Assembly: GCF_015351595.1 (NCBI RefSeq)
Contig: NZ_JADKPT010000008.1
Span: 144,443 to 208,442 of the forward strand
Origin: Flavobacterium sp. LC2016-12
GTDB taxonomy: Bacteria > Bacteroidota > Bacteroidia > Flavobacteriales > Flavobacteriaceae
DNA: 64,000 nt
Direction: 5' to 3'
The position numbers and the translations under genes were made by a program. Under the pieces are notes generated by a model, which saw only the letters and a list, made by a program, of their open reading frames with translations, had not been told where the DNA came from and searched no databases. Positions 54,986 through 63,361 of the stretch are shown in pieces (within the stretch, counting starts at the first letter, position 1; every line of letters begins with the position of its first letter).

Positions 54986-55003
54986 GAAGGTGCAGAGGTA
55001 CAG

Positions 55004-55076
55004 AGGTTCAAAGTTGCAAAGGTTTTTAACTTGATTATGCAAACCTCTGTCAAAGGCGAACAACGACAGTTCGTGA
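55004..55076. repeat. Intergenic repeat element between the GH30 genes
   Basis: AGGTTCAAAGTTGCAAAGG (55004-55022) matches the element at 32514 with two mismatches. GCAAACCTCTG (55038-55048) is near-complementary to CAGAGGT runs at 54993-55007, giving a hairpin. It sits inside an operon without breaking it. Confidence 0.5.
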
Positions 55077-55099
55077 ATAAAAATTACAAAGAATAAGAA

Positions 55100-56683
55100 A
55101 TGAGAAAAATATATATCTCGCTTTTATTGGTTACCAGTTCGTTGTCTTTTGGACAACGAACGGCAACCATAAGCACTGATAATGTTGTACAAACCATGGA
55201 TGGTTTTGGAGGCTCTGATGCCTGGAGATGCCAATTTGTGGGGAAATGGCCAGAACAGAAAAAAAATGCCATTGCCGACTTACTTTTTAGCAAAGAATTC
55301 GATGCGCAGGGAAATCCAAAAGGAATTGGTCTTTCGATCTGGAGATTTAATCTGGGAGCGGGAAGCACAGAACAGGGAGAAAAAAGTAAAGTTTCAGACG
55401 AATGGAGAAGAAGTGAATCTTTTTTGCAGGCCGATGGCACTTATGATTTCTCAAAGCAAGAAGGTCAAAGATGGTTTTTGCAGGCGGCTAAAAAACGAGG
55501 CGTTGAAAAATTCCTGATCTTCACCAACAGTCCTCCAGTTTATATGACCAGCAACGGATTATCTTTTGCCTCTCAAAAGAATAAACTGAATCTAAAAGAT
55601 GGTGCAATTCCAAAATTTGCCGATTTCTTAGTTCAAAGTATTCAGGGATTAGAGAAAAAAGAAGGAATAAAATTCGACTATGTTAGTCCGATAAACGAGC
55701 CGCAATGGGAGTGGATGCCCAAACATGGCGACACCAACAGTCAGGAAGGAACTCCAGCAACCAATCAGGAAATTTATGATTTGACCAAATCACTTTCAGA
55801 AAAATTAAAAGCTCAAAAAATGAGTACCGAGATTGTAATTGCTGAAGCCGCACAAATCAATTATTTATATGAAAATGTAAATGGTGAAAATCGTGACAAT
55901 CAGATTGATTATTTTTTCGGAAAAACAAAAACAAACATTGCGAAACTTCCAAATGTTAAACATGTAATATTAGGTCACAGTTATTTTACAACCTGGCCAA
56001 TTGACAAACAAGTTTTAAGTCGAAAATTGATCGCTGCAAATGTGAAACAAAATCCCGGTTTGAAATATTGGCAGTCTGAATACTGTATTTTAGAAAATCC
56101 AGGTGAAGCTGAAATCCCTGGAGGTTCAGGAGGAGGCAGAGATTTAGGAATGCAAACAGCTCTGTTCGTAGCACGATTAATTCATAATGATATTGCTGTT
56201 GCAAATGCGGCTTCATGGCAATGGTGGACCTCTATAACCCGTGTGGATTACAAAGATGGATTAATCTATTTGGATGATGGAAAAAGCAACGGAGGAACAG
56301 CCCCGGATTACGTGAGAAATGATGGTGAATTTCATGATTCAAAATTGCTTTGGGCCTTAGGAAATTACTCTTTGTTCGTGCGTCCGGGAATGCTGAGAAT
56401 TGATGTTCCAAATCAAAATGAACTCGACGCAGCAAATGATGTTATGTTGACCGCTTACAAAGATGCAGCAAACCAAAAACTGATTGTCGTAGCAGTAAAC
56501 TGCGGAAAATCATCTCAAAAATACAAGTTTGATTTGTCAAAAGGAACAATCAAAAACAATGAATTTATACCTTATGTAACTTCAGAGAATTCAAATTTAA
56601 AAAGAGCCTATACGCAGAAAACTGATGATCTGGAAATCCCTGCAAAATCAGTCGTAACGTTTGTAGGGGAATTAGAATATTAA
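55100..56683 (+). CDS. GH30 endo-beta-1,6-galactanase-type enzyme, secreted
   Basis: The 527-residue protein has a cleavable signal (ending SFGQ) rather than a lipobox, so it is probably periplasmic. The barrel parallels the previous gene throughout: MDGFGGSDAWRCQFVGKWPEQKK, acid/base E200 in SPINEPQWEW, nucleophile E327 in WQSEYCILEN, and NAASWQWWTSITRVDYKDGLI. The pair came from duplication followed by separate localisation, one lipid-anchored and one soluble. This suggests an outer endo-acting step and an inner oligosaccharide-processing step on beta-1,6-galactan. Confidence 0.9.
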   Translation: MRKIYISLLLVTSSLSFGQRTATISTDNVVQTMDGFGGSDAWRCQFVGKWPEQKKNAIADLLFSKEFDAQGNPKGIGLSIWRFNLGAGSTEQGEKSKVSDEWRRSESFLQADGTYDFSKQEGQRWFLQAAKKRGVEKFLIFTNSPPVYMTSNGLSFASQKNKLNLKDGAIPKFADFLVQSIQGLEKKEGIKFDYVSPINEPQWEWMPKHGDTNSQEGTPATNQEIYDLTKSLSEKLKAQKMSTEIVIAEAAQINYLYENVNGENRDNQIDYFFGKTKTNIAKLPNVKHVILGHSYFTTWPIDKQVLSRKLIAANVKQNPGLKYWQSEYCILENPGEAEIPGGSGGGRDLGMQTALFVARLIHNDIAVANAASWQWWTSITRVDYKDGLIYLDDGKSNGGTAPDYVRNDGEFHDSKLLWALGNYSLFVRPGMLRIDVPNQNELDAANDVMLTAYKDAANQKLIVVAVNCGKSSQKYKFDLSKGTIKNNEFIPYVTSENSNLKRAYTQKTDDLEIPAKSVVTFVGELEY

Positions 56684-56694
56684 GGAAGTCTCAG

Positions 56695-56730
56695 GTTTCA
56701 AGTTACCGCAAAGAACCTGAAACTTGAAAC
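56695..56730. repeat. Inverted repeat between GH30 and GH2 genes
   Basis: GTTTCAAGTT (56695-56704) is complemented by AACTTGAAAC (56721-56730). A second partial copy is visible as AACCTGAAAC. No T run follows, so it is a spacer repeat rather than a terminator. Confidence 0.5.
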
Positions 56731-56769
56731 AAAGAAAACTAAAAAACAACAATTAAAAACTAAAGAATA

Positions 56770-59193
56770 GTGTTTACAAAAAAGAGCTTATTACCTGTTT
56801 TACTCTTTTCGTGCGTCTCGGCGTTCAGCCAGATATCGTTTGGAGATTTGAATAAAATTAATGACAACTGGAAGTTTAATCTTCAGGATATTTCAGATGC
56901 AAAAAATACCACTTTTGACGACAGCAAATGGCAGTCTGTAAATGTACCTCATGACTGGAGTGTAAAAGGGCAGTTAAGTCCAACGCTGGCAAGCTGTACA
57001 GGTTATTTGCCTGGTGGAATTGCCTGGTATAGAAAATCAATTAATATTCCGCAGAGCAAATCAGGCGAAAAAGTGTATTTGTATTTTGAAGGAGTTTACA
57101 ACAGAAGCGAAGTTTTCATCAACGGACATTCTTTAGGAAAACGTCCAAACGGATATATTTCGTTTGCATATGATGCAACTCAGTTTGTGAAATACGGCGG
57201 AGAGAATACGATTTCAGTTCGCGTAGATCACAGTCAGAGTGCTGATTCAAGATGGTATACCGGTTCAGGAATTTACAGAAATGTTTGGGTAGTATATGCA
57301 AACCCTGTTCATATTGCACAATGGGGCGTTTACGCTTATCCAGAAGTAAAGAAAGGAACTGGAACTTTGAATGTTGAGGTAGATGTTGAGAATGGATCTT
57401 CTGCAAAATCAACTTTAACTGTTGTTAACGAATTAATTTCAAAAGACGGAAAATCAGTAGCCAAAGCATCTGCAAAAATTGATGTTGAAGCAAACAAAAG
57501 CGGAAAAATTTCGGCTAAAATGAATGTGAAAAATCCACAACTATGGGATTTACAAAACCCGAATTTATATCAGCTTAAAACAACGGTTTTAAAAGATGGA
57601 AAACAAATAGATCAAGCCGTTACAAAAACAGGTTTCAGAACTTTCACTTTCGATTCAAATAATGGTTTTGCATTAAACGGAACATGGATGAAAATGAAAG
57701 GCGTTTGTTTGCATCATGATGCAGGAGTTTTAGGTTCTGCAGTGCCTCGCGAAGTTTGGGAAACCAGATTAAAAACATTAAAAGAAATTGGTGTAAATGC
57801 TATCCGTACAAGTCACAATCCACAAGCTCCGGTTTTTTATGAATTGTGTGATGAATTAGGGTTTTTAGTATTGAATGAAGCTTATGACGAATGGGAATTC
57901 CCAAAACGTAAATGGTTAGAAGGATGGAATTACGGAACTCCAGGATTCGAAGGCTCGTTTGATATTTTTGCTGATTATGGAGAAAAAGATTTAGAAGATT
58001 TTGTACGTCGTGACAGAAATCATCTTTCCGTTTTTGCATGGAGTATCGGTAACGAGGTTGATTATCCAAATGATCCTTATTCTCATCCGGTTTTAGATAA
58101 AGGAAAAGAAGGTTTTGGACAAGCTGCTTACGGAGGTTATAAAAAAGATGCTCCAGATGCAATGCGTCTTGGCGTAATTGCAAAACGTTTGGTTGCTGCC
58201 GTAAAAAAATACGACAAATCCCGTCCGACAACTGCAGGTTTAGCAGGTGTTGCGATGTCTAACGAAACTGAATATCCAGGTTCTCTAGATATTACAGGAT
58301 ACAATTATACAGAAAGCAAATATCAATCGGATCATGAAAAATATCCAAACAGAGTTATCTACGGAAGTGAGAACGTTCACGATATGGAGCCTTGGCTTGC
58401 AGTAAAAAACAACAAGCATATTTTTGGACAATTCCTTTGGACGGGTATTGATTATTTAGGAGAATCAGGAAGATGGCCTTCAAGAGGATTTTACTCTGGT
58501 TTAGTTGATTTTGCAGGAGTTATCAAACCTAGAGGTTATTTCCGTCAGTCATTATGGTCTGATAAACCAATGACTTACATCGGAACTTATCCATTGAAAA
58601 ATGGCAAAGATATTTCTAAAGATGCATGGGCAATTTGGAATTACACTCAAGGTGAAAAGATTCGCGTTGTGTGTTATACAAATGCAGCAAAAGCACGTTT
58701 AGAATTAAACGGAAAAGTGGTTGGTGAAGCAAAAGCTTACGACGAAAAAACAGGAATTATTTATTGGGATATTCCATTTGCTTCAGGAAAATTAGAAGCA
58801 GTTGGTTTAGACAAAGAAGATAAGGAAATAAGCCGATATGCTATTACTTCAACACAACAGCCAGTTGAATTGACTATTGCAGACACTAACATCACAATTG
58901 CAAAAGAGAAAGGTGTGGCCAAAATAATGGTTCAGGTTAAAGATCAAAACGGTCTTCCAGTAATGCTTTCTGATAACGAAGTTACGTGTACAATCACTGG
59001 TCCTGGAACTTTATTAGGACTTGAAGCGGGAAACAACAGTGACATGACAGATTATACTGACAATGTTCAGCGTGTATTTCACGGACATATAGCGGCTTAT
59101 GTACAGGCAACTGGAGAATCGTCTCAGCCTATTAAAGTTACATTTACAAGTCAATGGTTAAAACCAGTTGAGGTTACCGTGAACGTAAAGTAA
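56770..59193 (+). CDS. GH2 beta-galactosidase-type enzyme
   Basis: The 807-residue secreted protein starts with GTG, chosen because FTKKSLLPVLLFSCVSAFSQ is a signal peptide and no ATG is nearby. Domain order is sugar-binding (about 25-185, WQSVNVPHDWSVKG, GIAWYRKSINIP), immunoglobulin-like (about 190-300), TIM barrel (about 300-600) and C-terminal beta domains. Catalytic residues are E429 in SIGNEVDYP and E534 in YGSENVHD. AIRTSHNPQAPVFYELCDELGF is the standard GH2 signature. It likely removes terminal beta-galactose from galactan oligosaccharides in the periplasm. Beta-glucuronidase activity is an alternative, but the PUL context favours galactose. Confidence 0.9.
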   Translation: MFTKKSLLPVLLFSCVSAFSQISFGDLNKINDNWKFNLQDISDAKNTTFDDSKWQSVNVPHDWSVKGQLSPTLASCTGYLPGGIAWYRKSINIPQSKSGEKVYLYFEGVYNRSEVFINGHSLGKRPNGYISFAYDATQFVKYGGENTISVRVDHSQSADSRWYTGSGIYRNVWVVYANPVHIAQWGVYAYPEVKKGTGTLNVEVDVENGSSAKSTLTVVNELISKDGKSVAKASAKIDVEANKSGKISAKMNVKNPQLWDLQNPNLYQLKTTVLKDGKQIDQAVTKTGFRTFTFDSNNGFALNGTWMKMKGVCLHHDAGVLGSAVPREVWETRLKTLKEIGVNAIRTSHNPQAPVFYELCDELGFLVLNEAYDEWEFPKRKWLEGWNYGTPGFEGSFDIFADYGEKDLEDFVRRDRNHLSVFAWSIGNEVDYPNDPYSHPVLDKGKEGFGQAAYGGYKKDAPDAMRLGVIAKRLVAAVKKYDKSRPTTAGLAGVAMSNETEYPGSLDITGYNYTESKYQSDHEKYPNRVIYGSENVHDMEPWLAVKNNKHIFGQFLWTGIDYLGESGRWPSRGFYSGLVDFAGVIKPRGYFRQSLWSDKPMTYIGTYPLKNGKDISKDAWAIWNYTQGEKIRVVCYTNAAKARLELNGKVVGEAKAYDEKTGIIYWDIPFASGKLEAVGLDKEDKEISRYAITSTQQPVELTIADTNITIAKEKGVAKIMVQVKDQNGLPVMLSDNEVTCTITGPGTLLGLEAGNNSDMTDYTDNVQRVFHGHIAAYVQATGESSQPIKVTFTSQWLKPVEVTVNVK

Positions 59194-59224
59194 GAAGTAA
59201 GATGTTAGAAGAAAGAAGTAAGAT
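59192..59224. repeat. Short direct repeat after the GH2 gene
   Basis: AAGAAGTAAGAT occurs at 59192-59203, overlapping the GH2 stop codon, and at 59213-59224. It is similar in style to the purine repeat after uxaC. Confidence 0.6.
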
Positions 59225-59237
59225 CTAATTAGTTTGA

Positions 59238-59393
59238 AGTTCCAGCGGAACGACATGTTTATAGAAAAATAGAAAATTATGCGAAAGAACCCCATCAGGG
59301 TGAAATCTGAATTGCGTTTTACATATCGCTCCGTTGGAGCTTTATCCCGTAACGGGTGATTATTGGCTATAAATATGTTGCTCCGCTGGAGCT
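59238..59393. mobile_element. MITE/REPIN-like element with 27-bp terminal inverted repeats
   Basis: The left arm (59238-59264) begins AGTTCCAGCGGAACGACATG. The right arm (59367-59393) ends GTTGCTCCGCTGGAGCT. The two are inverted copies with four differences over 27 bases. Inside lie three small palindromes: ACCCCATCAGGGT, GCTCCGTTGGAGC and CCCGTAACGGG. The element is 156 bases, has no coding frame, and is more GC-rich than its surroundings. This is the shape of a non-autonomous mobile or REP-type element. Confidence 0.7.
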
Positions 59394-59432
59394 GATCCAA
59401 ACTTAAAATATTAGTTAGTTTTTTTAAATTCT

Positions 59433-59474
59433 CAATTAACCTGTCAGCGTTTTGGTTAGCCGACAGGTTAATTG
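59433..59474. terminator. Perfect 13-bp hairpin before the GH27 gene
   Basis: CAATTAACCTGTC (59433-59445) is exactly complemented by GACAGGTTAATTG (59462-59474) with a 16-base loop. No T run follows on the plus strand. It could end the upstream genes or regulate GH27/GH43; the function is undecided. Confidence 0.55.
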
Positions 59475-59535
59475 TATGTAATGACGAAAAGTTTATTATA
59501 TTTGAAGTGTAGTATTAACACTTATTAAAAGCAAA

Positions 59536-60906
59536 ATGAAAATAAAATATATAGTTCCGTTGATTTTGGCAGTAACTTTTGTTGCAGCTTCTTCTCAGGC
59601 TCAAACAAAATCATTCAAAAAAGAAGAGTTCAAACAATGGGCACAAACACCCCCGATGGGTTGGAATAGTTGGGATTGCTACGGACCAACAGTAGAAGAA
59701 CACGAAGTAAAAGCCAATGCCGATTATATGGCAAAAAACCTTAAGAAATTTGGTTGGGAATATATTGTGGTCGACATCAGATGGTTTGTCGAAAATGACA
59801 AGGCAGGAGGTTACAACCAGACAGATCCACGGTATGTAATCGATCAATATGGAAGATATTTGCCAGCGGTAAATCGTTTTCCTTCTGCAAAAGACGGACA
59901 AGGATTCAAACCTTTAGCAGATTATGTTCATAAAAAAGGATTGAAATTTGGAATCCATATTATGCGCGGAATTCCGAAAAAAGCAGTCGAAGACAAAATG
60001 CCAATTAAAGGAGCTAACGGAATCACGGCTGATCAAATTTATACTACAGCTTTGCAATGCGAATGGTTAAAAGACAATTATACCATTTTGTCAGACAAGC
60101 CCGGAGCACAGGAATATTATGATTCTATATTCGAGCTTTATGCCAGTTGGGGAGTCGATTTTATTAAAATTGATGATTTGTCAAGACCTTATCATGAAGG
60201 CGAAATCAATTTAATTAGAAACGCGATTGACAAATGTGGACGCAAAATTGTATTAAGTACTTCACCAGGAGAAACACCAATTACAGCAGCAGCGCACGTA
60301 AAAGAACACGCTAATATGTGGCGTATGGTCGATGATGTTTGGGATACCTGGCCTCATATTACCCATTTAATGAAGGTAAGCGAACAATGGTACCCACATA
60401 TTGCACCAGGAACATGGCCAGACTGCGATATGATTCCATTAGGGCGCATTTCGGTTAGGGGAGAACGTGGCGAAGACCGAATGACGCGCTTAACAAAAGA
60501 CGAGCAATATACTTTAATTACTTTCTTTAATATTTTTAAATCTCCCTTGTTTTTTGGTGGAGATTTACCAAGCAACGACGCTTTTACTTTATCCTTATTA
60601 ACGAATAAAGAGGTTATAAAAATGCACAATGAAAGTACGGATGTAAAACAGCTTTTTCAGAAAGACGGAAAAATTGCCGTGACTTCAAAGAATCCTAAAG
60701 ACGGAAGTGTTTATCTGGCTTTGATTAATATTTCAGATACCGCTTCAGAAAATATTTCGGTTAATCTTTCTGATTTGGGAATTTCAGGAAATATAGAAGT
60801 TTTGAATATGTGGACCGGTGAGAAATCAAAAGTTTCTTCTGCAGCAATCTCCGCAGAATTAAAACCTCATAGTTCAGTTCTGTATCAATTAAAAGTGAAA
60901 AAATAA
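59536..60906 (+). CDS. GH27-type alpha-galactosidase/beta-L-arabinopyranosidase
   Basis: The 456-residue secreted protein (signal ending SSQAQ) has a GH27 barrel starting TPPMGWNSWDCYGPTVEEHEV. Further segments are YIVVDIRWF, the nucleophile D213 in VDFIKIDDL, WRMVDDVWDTWPH with the likely acid Asp, GTWPDCDMIPLG, and FKSPLFFGGDLPS. A C-terminal beta domain ends LKPHSSVLYQLKVKK. The family cleaves alpha-galactose or beta-L-arabinopyranose; the latter decorates arabinogalactan side chains and would fit this PUL. The usual KYD of many GH27 enzymes reads KID. Its stop overlaps the start of the GH43 gene. Confidence 0.88.
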   Translation: MKIKYIVPLILAVTFVAASSQAQTKSFKKEEFKQWAQTPPMGWNSWDCYGPTVEEHEVKANADYMAKNLKKFGWEYIVVDIRWFVENDKAGGYNQTDPRYVIDQYGRYLPAVNRFPSAKDGQGFKPLADYVHKKGLKFGIHIMRGIPKKAVEDKMPIKGANGITADQIYTTALQCEWLKDNYTILSDKPGAQEYYDSIFELYASWGVDFIKIDDLSRPYHEGEINLIRNAIDKCGRKIVLSTSPGETPITAAAHVKEHANMWRMVDDVWDTWPHITHLMKVSEQWYPHIAPGTWPDCDMIPLGRISVRGERGEDRMTRLTKDEQYTLITFFNIFKSPLFFGGDLPSNDAFTLSLLTNKEVIKMHNESTDVKQLFQKDGKIAVTSKNPKDGSVYLALINISDTASENISVNLSDLGISGNIEVLNMWTGEKSKVSSAAISAELKPHSSVLYQLKVKK

Positions 60907-62843
60907 TGAAGAAAACACATTTTAGTTTTGTATTATTTTTAATGTTTTTTAATGTAATACAAGCTCAAAACAATAATTCAAAAGGAATTCCACCTGTAAT
61001 TGCAGAGAAGGATTTAACGACATATTTGTTTGTTTACTTCACAGGAAATTCTGTTGAAGAAGAAGCGGTAAGATATGCCATTAGCGCTGATGGTTATCAT
61101 TATTTTCATCTAAATAATAACAAACCAGTTATTGACAGTAAAGCAATCAGTTCAACTGGAGGTGTTCGTGATCCGCATATTTTGCGTGGTGACGATGGCA
61201 AAACTTTTTATATGGTTTTGACGGATATGACCTCTTCAAAAGGCTGGGATAGTAATCGTGCCATGGTTTTACTAAAAAGTACTGATTTAGTTAATTGGAA
61301 AAGCAGCATTGTAAATATTCAAACTACTTTTCCCGGAAACGAAAACTTAAAAAGAGTTTGGGCACCTCAGACCATTTACGATGCGAAAGCAGGAAAGTAT
61401 TTAATTTACTTTAGTTTGCAATACGCTGGCGGTCCGGATAAAATTTATTATGCTTACGCGAACAAAGATTTTACAGGTTTAGAAAGCGCTCCGAAATTAT
61501 TGTTTGTTCCAAAATCAGAGAGAGCTTGCATTGACGGCGACATTATTGAAAAAGACGGCGTTTATCATCTTTTTTATAAAACAGAAACAGAAAAAGCGGG
61601 AATAAAAGTAGCCACAACAACCGATTTGACTTCTGGAAAATGGACGGAAAATGACAACTATCTGCAACAGACAAAAGATGGTGTAGAAGGCTCAAGCGTT
61701 TTTAAATTGAATAATTCCGATGATTATATCTTAATGTATGATGTCTATACAAAAGGAAGATATCAGTTTACAAAAAGTAAAGATTTAGAAAATTTCACGG
61801 TTATAGACAATGATATTTCAATGGATTTTAATCCGCGCCACGGAACTATTTTACCTATCACACGATCTGAGTTGAAAAGAGTAACAGCAAAATGGGGAAT
61901 GCCGGAGCAATTTCCAAAAATAAATAATAACCCGGTTTTAGAAGGGTATTACGCAGATCCTGAAATCTTATATTCCAATAAAACGAAAAAGTATTATATC
62001 TATCCAACAAGCGATGGTTTTGATGGCTGGTCAGGAAATTATTTCAAGACTTTTTCTTCAGATAATCTGACAGATTGGAAAGATGAAGGAATTATAGTTG
62101 ATCTTCGAAAAGATGTAAGCTGGGCCAACAGAAATGCCTGGGCGCCTTGTATCGTGGAGAAAAAAATCAAAGGAAAATACAAGTATTTTTATTATTTCAC
62201 GGCCGCTCAAAAAATTGGTGTAGCCTCATCAGATAATCCAAACGGACCTTTCACGGATAGTGGAAAAGCGTTGGTTAGCACAAGACCGGAAGGTGTAAAA
62301 GATGGTCAGGAAATTGATCCGGATGTTTTTACAGATCCAAAAACAGGAAAAAGCTATTTATATTGGGGCAATGGTTATATGGCTGTAGCCGAATTAAATG
62401 CCGACATGATTTCGATAAAAGAAGGAAGCACCAAAATAATTCAGGTGGATGCTACTTTTAGAGAAGGAACTTATGTTATTCACAGAAAAGGAATCTATTA
62501 TTTTTTATGGAGTGAAGACGACACAAGAAGTCCAAATTATAAAGTAAGATACGGAACCTCAAAATCGCCGTTAGGCCCAATTGAAATTCCAAAAAACAAT
62601 ATTGTAATTCAGGGAATTCCGGATCAGGGTATCTATGCTACGGGGCATAATTCGGTTTTACAAATTCCGAATAAGGATGAATGGTATATTACTTACCATC
62701 GTTTCTCTTATCCAACCGGAATAAGAATGGGTGATGCAGGTGGTTTTCACCGTGAAGTCTGTATCGATAAACTAGAGTTTAATGCCGATGGAAGTATCAA
62801 ACAGGTAACTCCAACACATACTGGGATTAATGCAATAAAATAA
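60906..62843 (+). CDS. Double GH43 protein
   Basis: The 645-residue secreted protein (signal ending IQAQ) contains two GH43-like five-bladed propellers. Module 1 (about 30-320) has TTYLFVYFTGNSVEEEAVRYAIS, GGVRDPHILRGDDGKTFYMVLTDM and GVEGSSVFKLN. Module 2 (about 325-640) starts NNPVLEGYYADPEILYSNKTKKYYIYPTSDG with the base Asp, then EIDPDVFTDPKTGK and FREGTYVIHRKGIYYFLWSEDD with the acid Glu. Module 2 has the canonical catalytic set, and module 1 also shows plausible Asp and Glu. Likely roles are removal of arabinofuranose or galactose from arabinogalactan. The ATG overlaps the GH27 stop (TAATG). Confidence 0.88.
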   Translation: MKKTHFSFVLFLMFFNVIQAQNNNSKGIPPVIAEKDLTTYLFVYFTGNSVEEEAVRYAISADGYHYFHLNNNKPVIDSKAISSTGGVRDPHILRGDDGKTFYMVLTDMTSSKGWDSNRAMVLLKSTDLVNWKSSIVNIQTTFPGNENLKRVWAPQTIYDAKAGKYLIYFSLQYAGGPDKIYYAYANKDFTGLESAPKLLFVPKSERACIDGDIIEKDGVYHLFYKTETEKAGIKVATTTDLTSGKWTENDNYLQQTKDGVEGSSVFKLNNSDDYILMYDVYTKGRYQFTKSKDLENFTVIDNDISMDFNPRHGTILPITRSELKRVTAKWGMPEQFPKINNNPVLEGYYADPEILYSNKTKKYYIYPTSDGFDGWSGNYFKTFSSDNLTDWKDEGIIVDLRKDVSWANRNAWAPCIVEKKIKGKYKYFYYFTAAQKIGVASSDNPNGPFTDSGKALVSTRPEGVKDGQEIDPDVFTDPKTGKSYLYWGNGYMAVAELNADMISIKEGSTKIIQVDATFREGTYVIHRKGIYYFLWSEDDTRSPNYKVRYGTSKSPLGPIEIPKNNIVIQGIPDQGIYATGHNSVLQIPNKDEWYITYHRFSYPTGIRMGDAGGFHREVCIDKLEFNADGSIKQVTPTHTGINAIK

Positions 62844-62870
62844 TTTAGAAGTTTAGTTTTAGAAAAAAAC

Positions 62871-62908
62871 AAAAAGCTGTTTCAATTTAAGAAACAGCTT
62901 TTTTTATT
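62871..62908 (+). terminator. Terminator of the galactan PUL
   Basis: AAAAAGCTGTTTC (62871-62883) is exactly complemented by GAAACAGCTTTTT (62891-62903) with a seven-base loop and more T after it. It lies 27 bases after the GH43 stop codon. Confidence 0.9.
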
Positions 62909-63361
62909 AACTAAAATGACAAATAAAGACATCGATTTTTTTTTAAAAAATAACTAGTGGTAAGAATGAATTTTTTATTATTAATAAAATAAGTATTTTA
63001 TTAATAATAAAAAATTAAATATTTGATTATTAGTATTTTGAAAATTGTTACTTTTGAGGTAATTAATAATTAAAGGATAATATTCCTTTACTTCTTCAAG
63101 CCAACAAATAAATATTTTTCAGGCATTCATTCCCCAAATGGAATGTCAGTTTAAGCCAGTTTATTTTTGAATAACCTGCAATTATTACAAGTTAATACAA
63201 GTTTGTTTTCGCTTTTTTATTATCTAAGCCGTTTCTCTATTTTACTATTACTTTTTTGAGATTGATAAATAAAATTATTTTGATCTCTTAACTTTTCCGC
63301 CTCTTTATATTTTGAATTTTTTATAGTTAGATTGTTTTACAACCTTAATAAATTAAATTTT
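62909..63361. other. Gene-free leader before the last gene
   Basis: This AT-rich stretch contains the promoter at 63023-63056 and then about 300 bases of untranslated leader. TATTAATAAAATAAGTATTT/TTAATAATAAA near 62975-63010 is a low-complexity inverted stretch. Nothing else is recognised. Confidence 0.5.
63023..63056 (+). promoter_or_regulatory. Promoter upstream of the surface-protein gene
   Basis: TTG (63023-63025), a 23-base spacer and TACTTTTG (63049-63056) match the flavobacterial consensus at its upper spacing limit. The start codon at 63362 is about 300 bases away, implying a long leader. Confidence 0.5.

Noticed and set aside
57800..58231. 143-codon minus-strand frame inside the GH2 gene
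   Set aside because: It lies opposite the GH2 catalytic region and is low-complexity His/Leu/Gln-rich, as expected for an antisense shadow.
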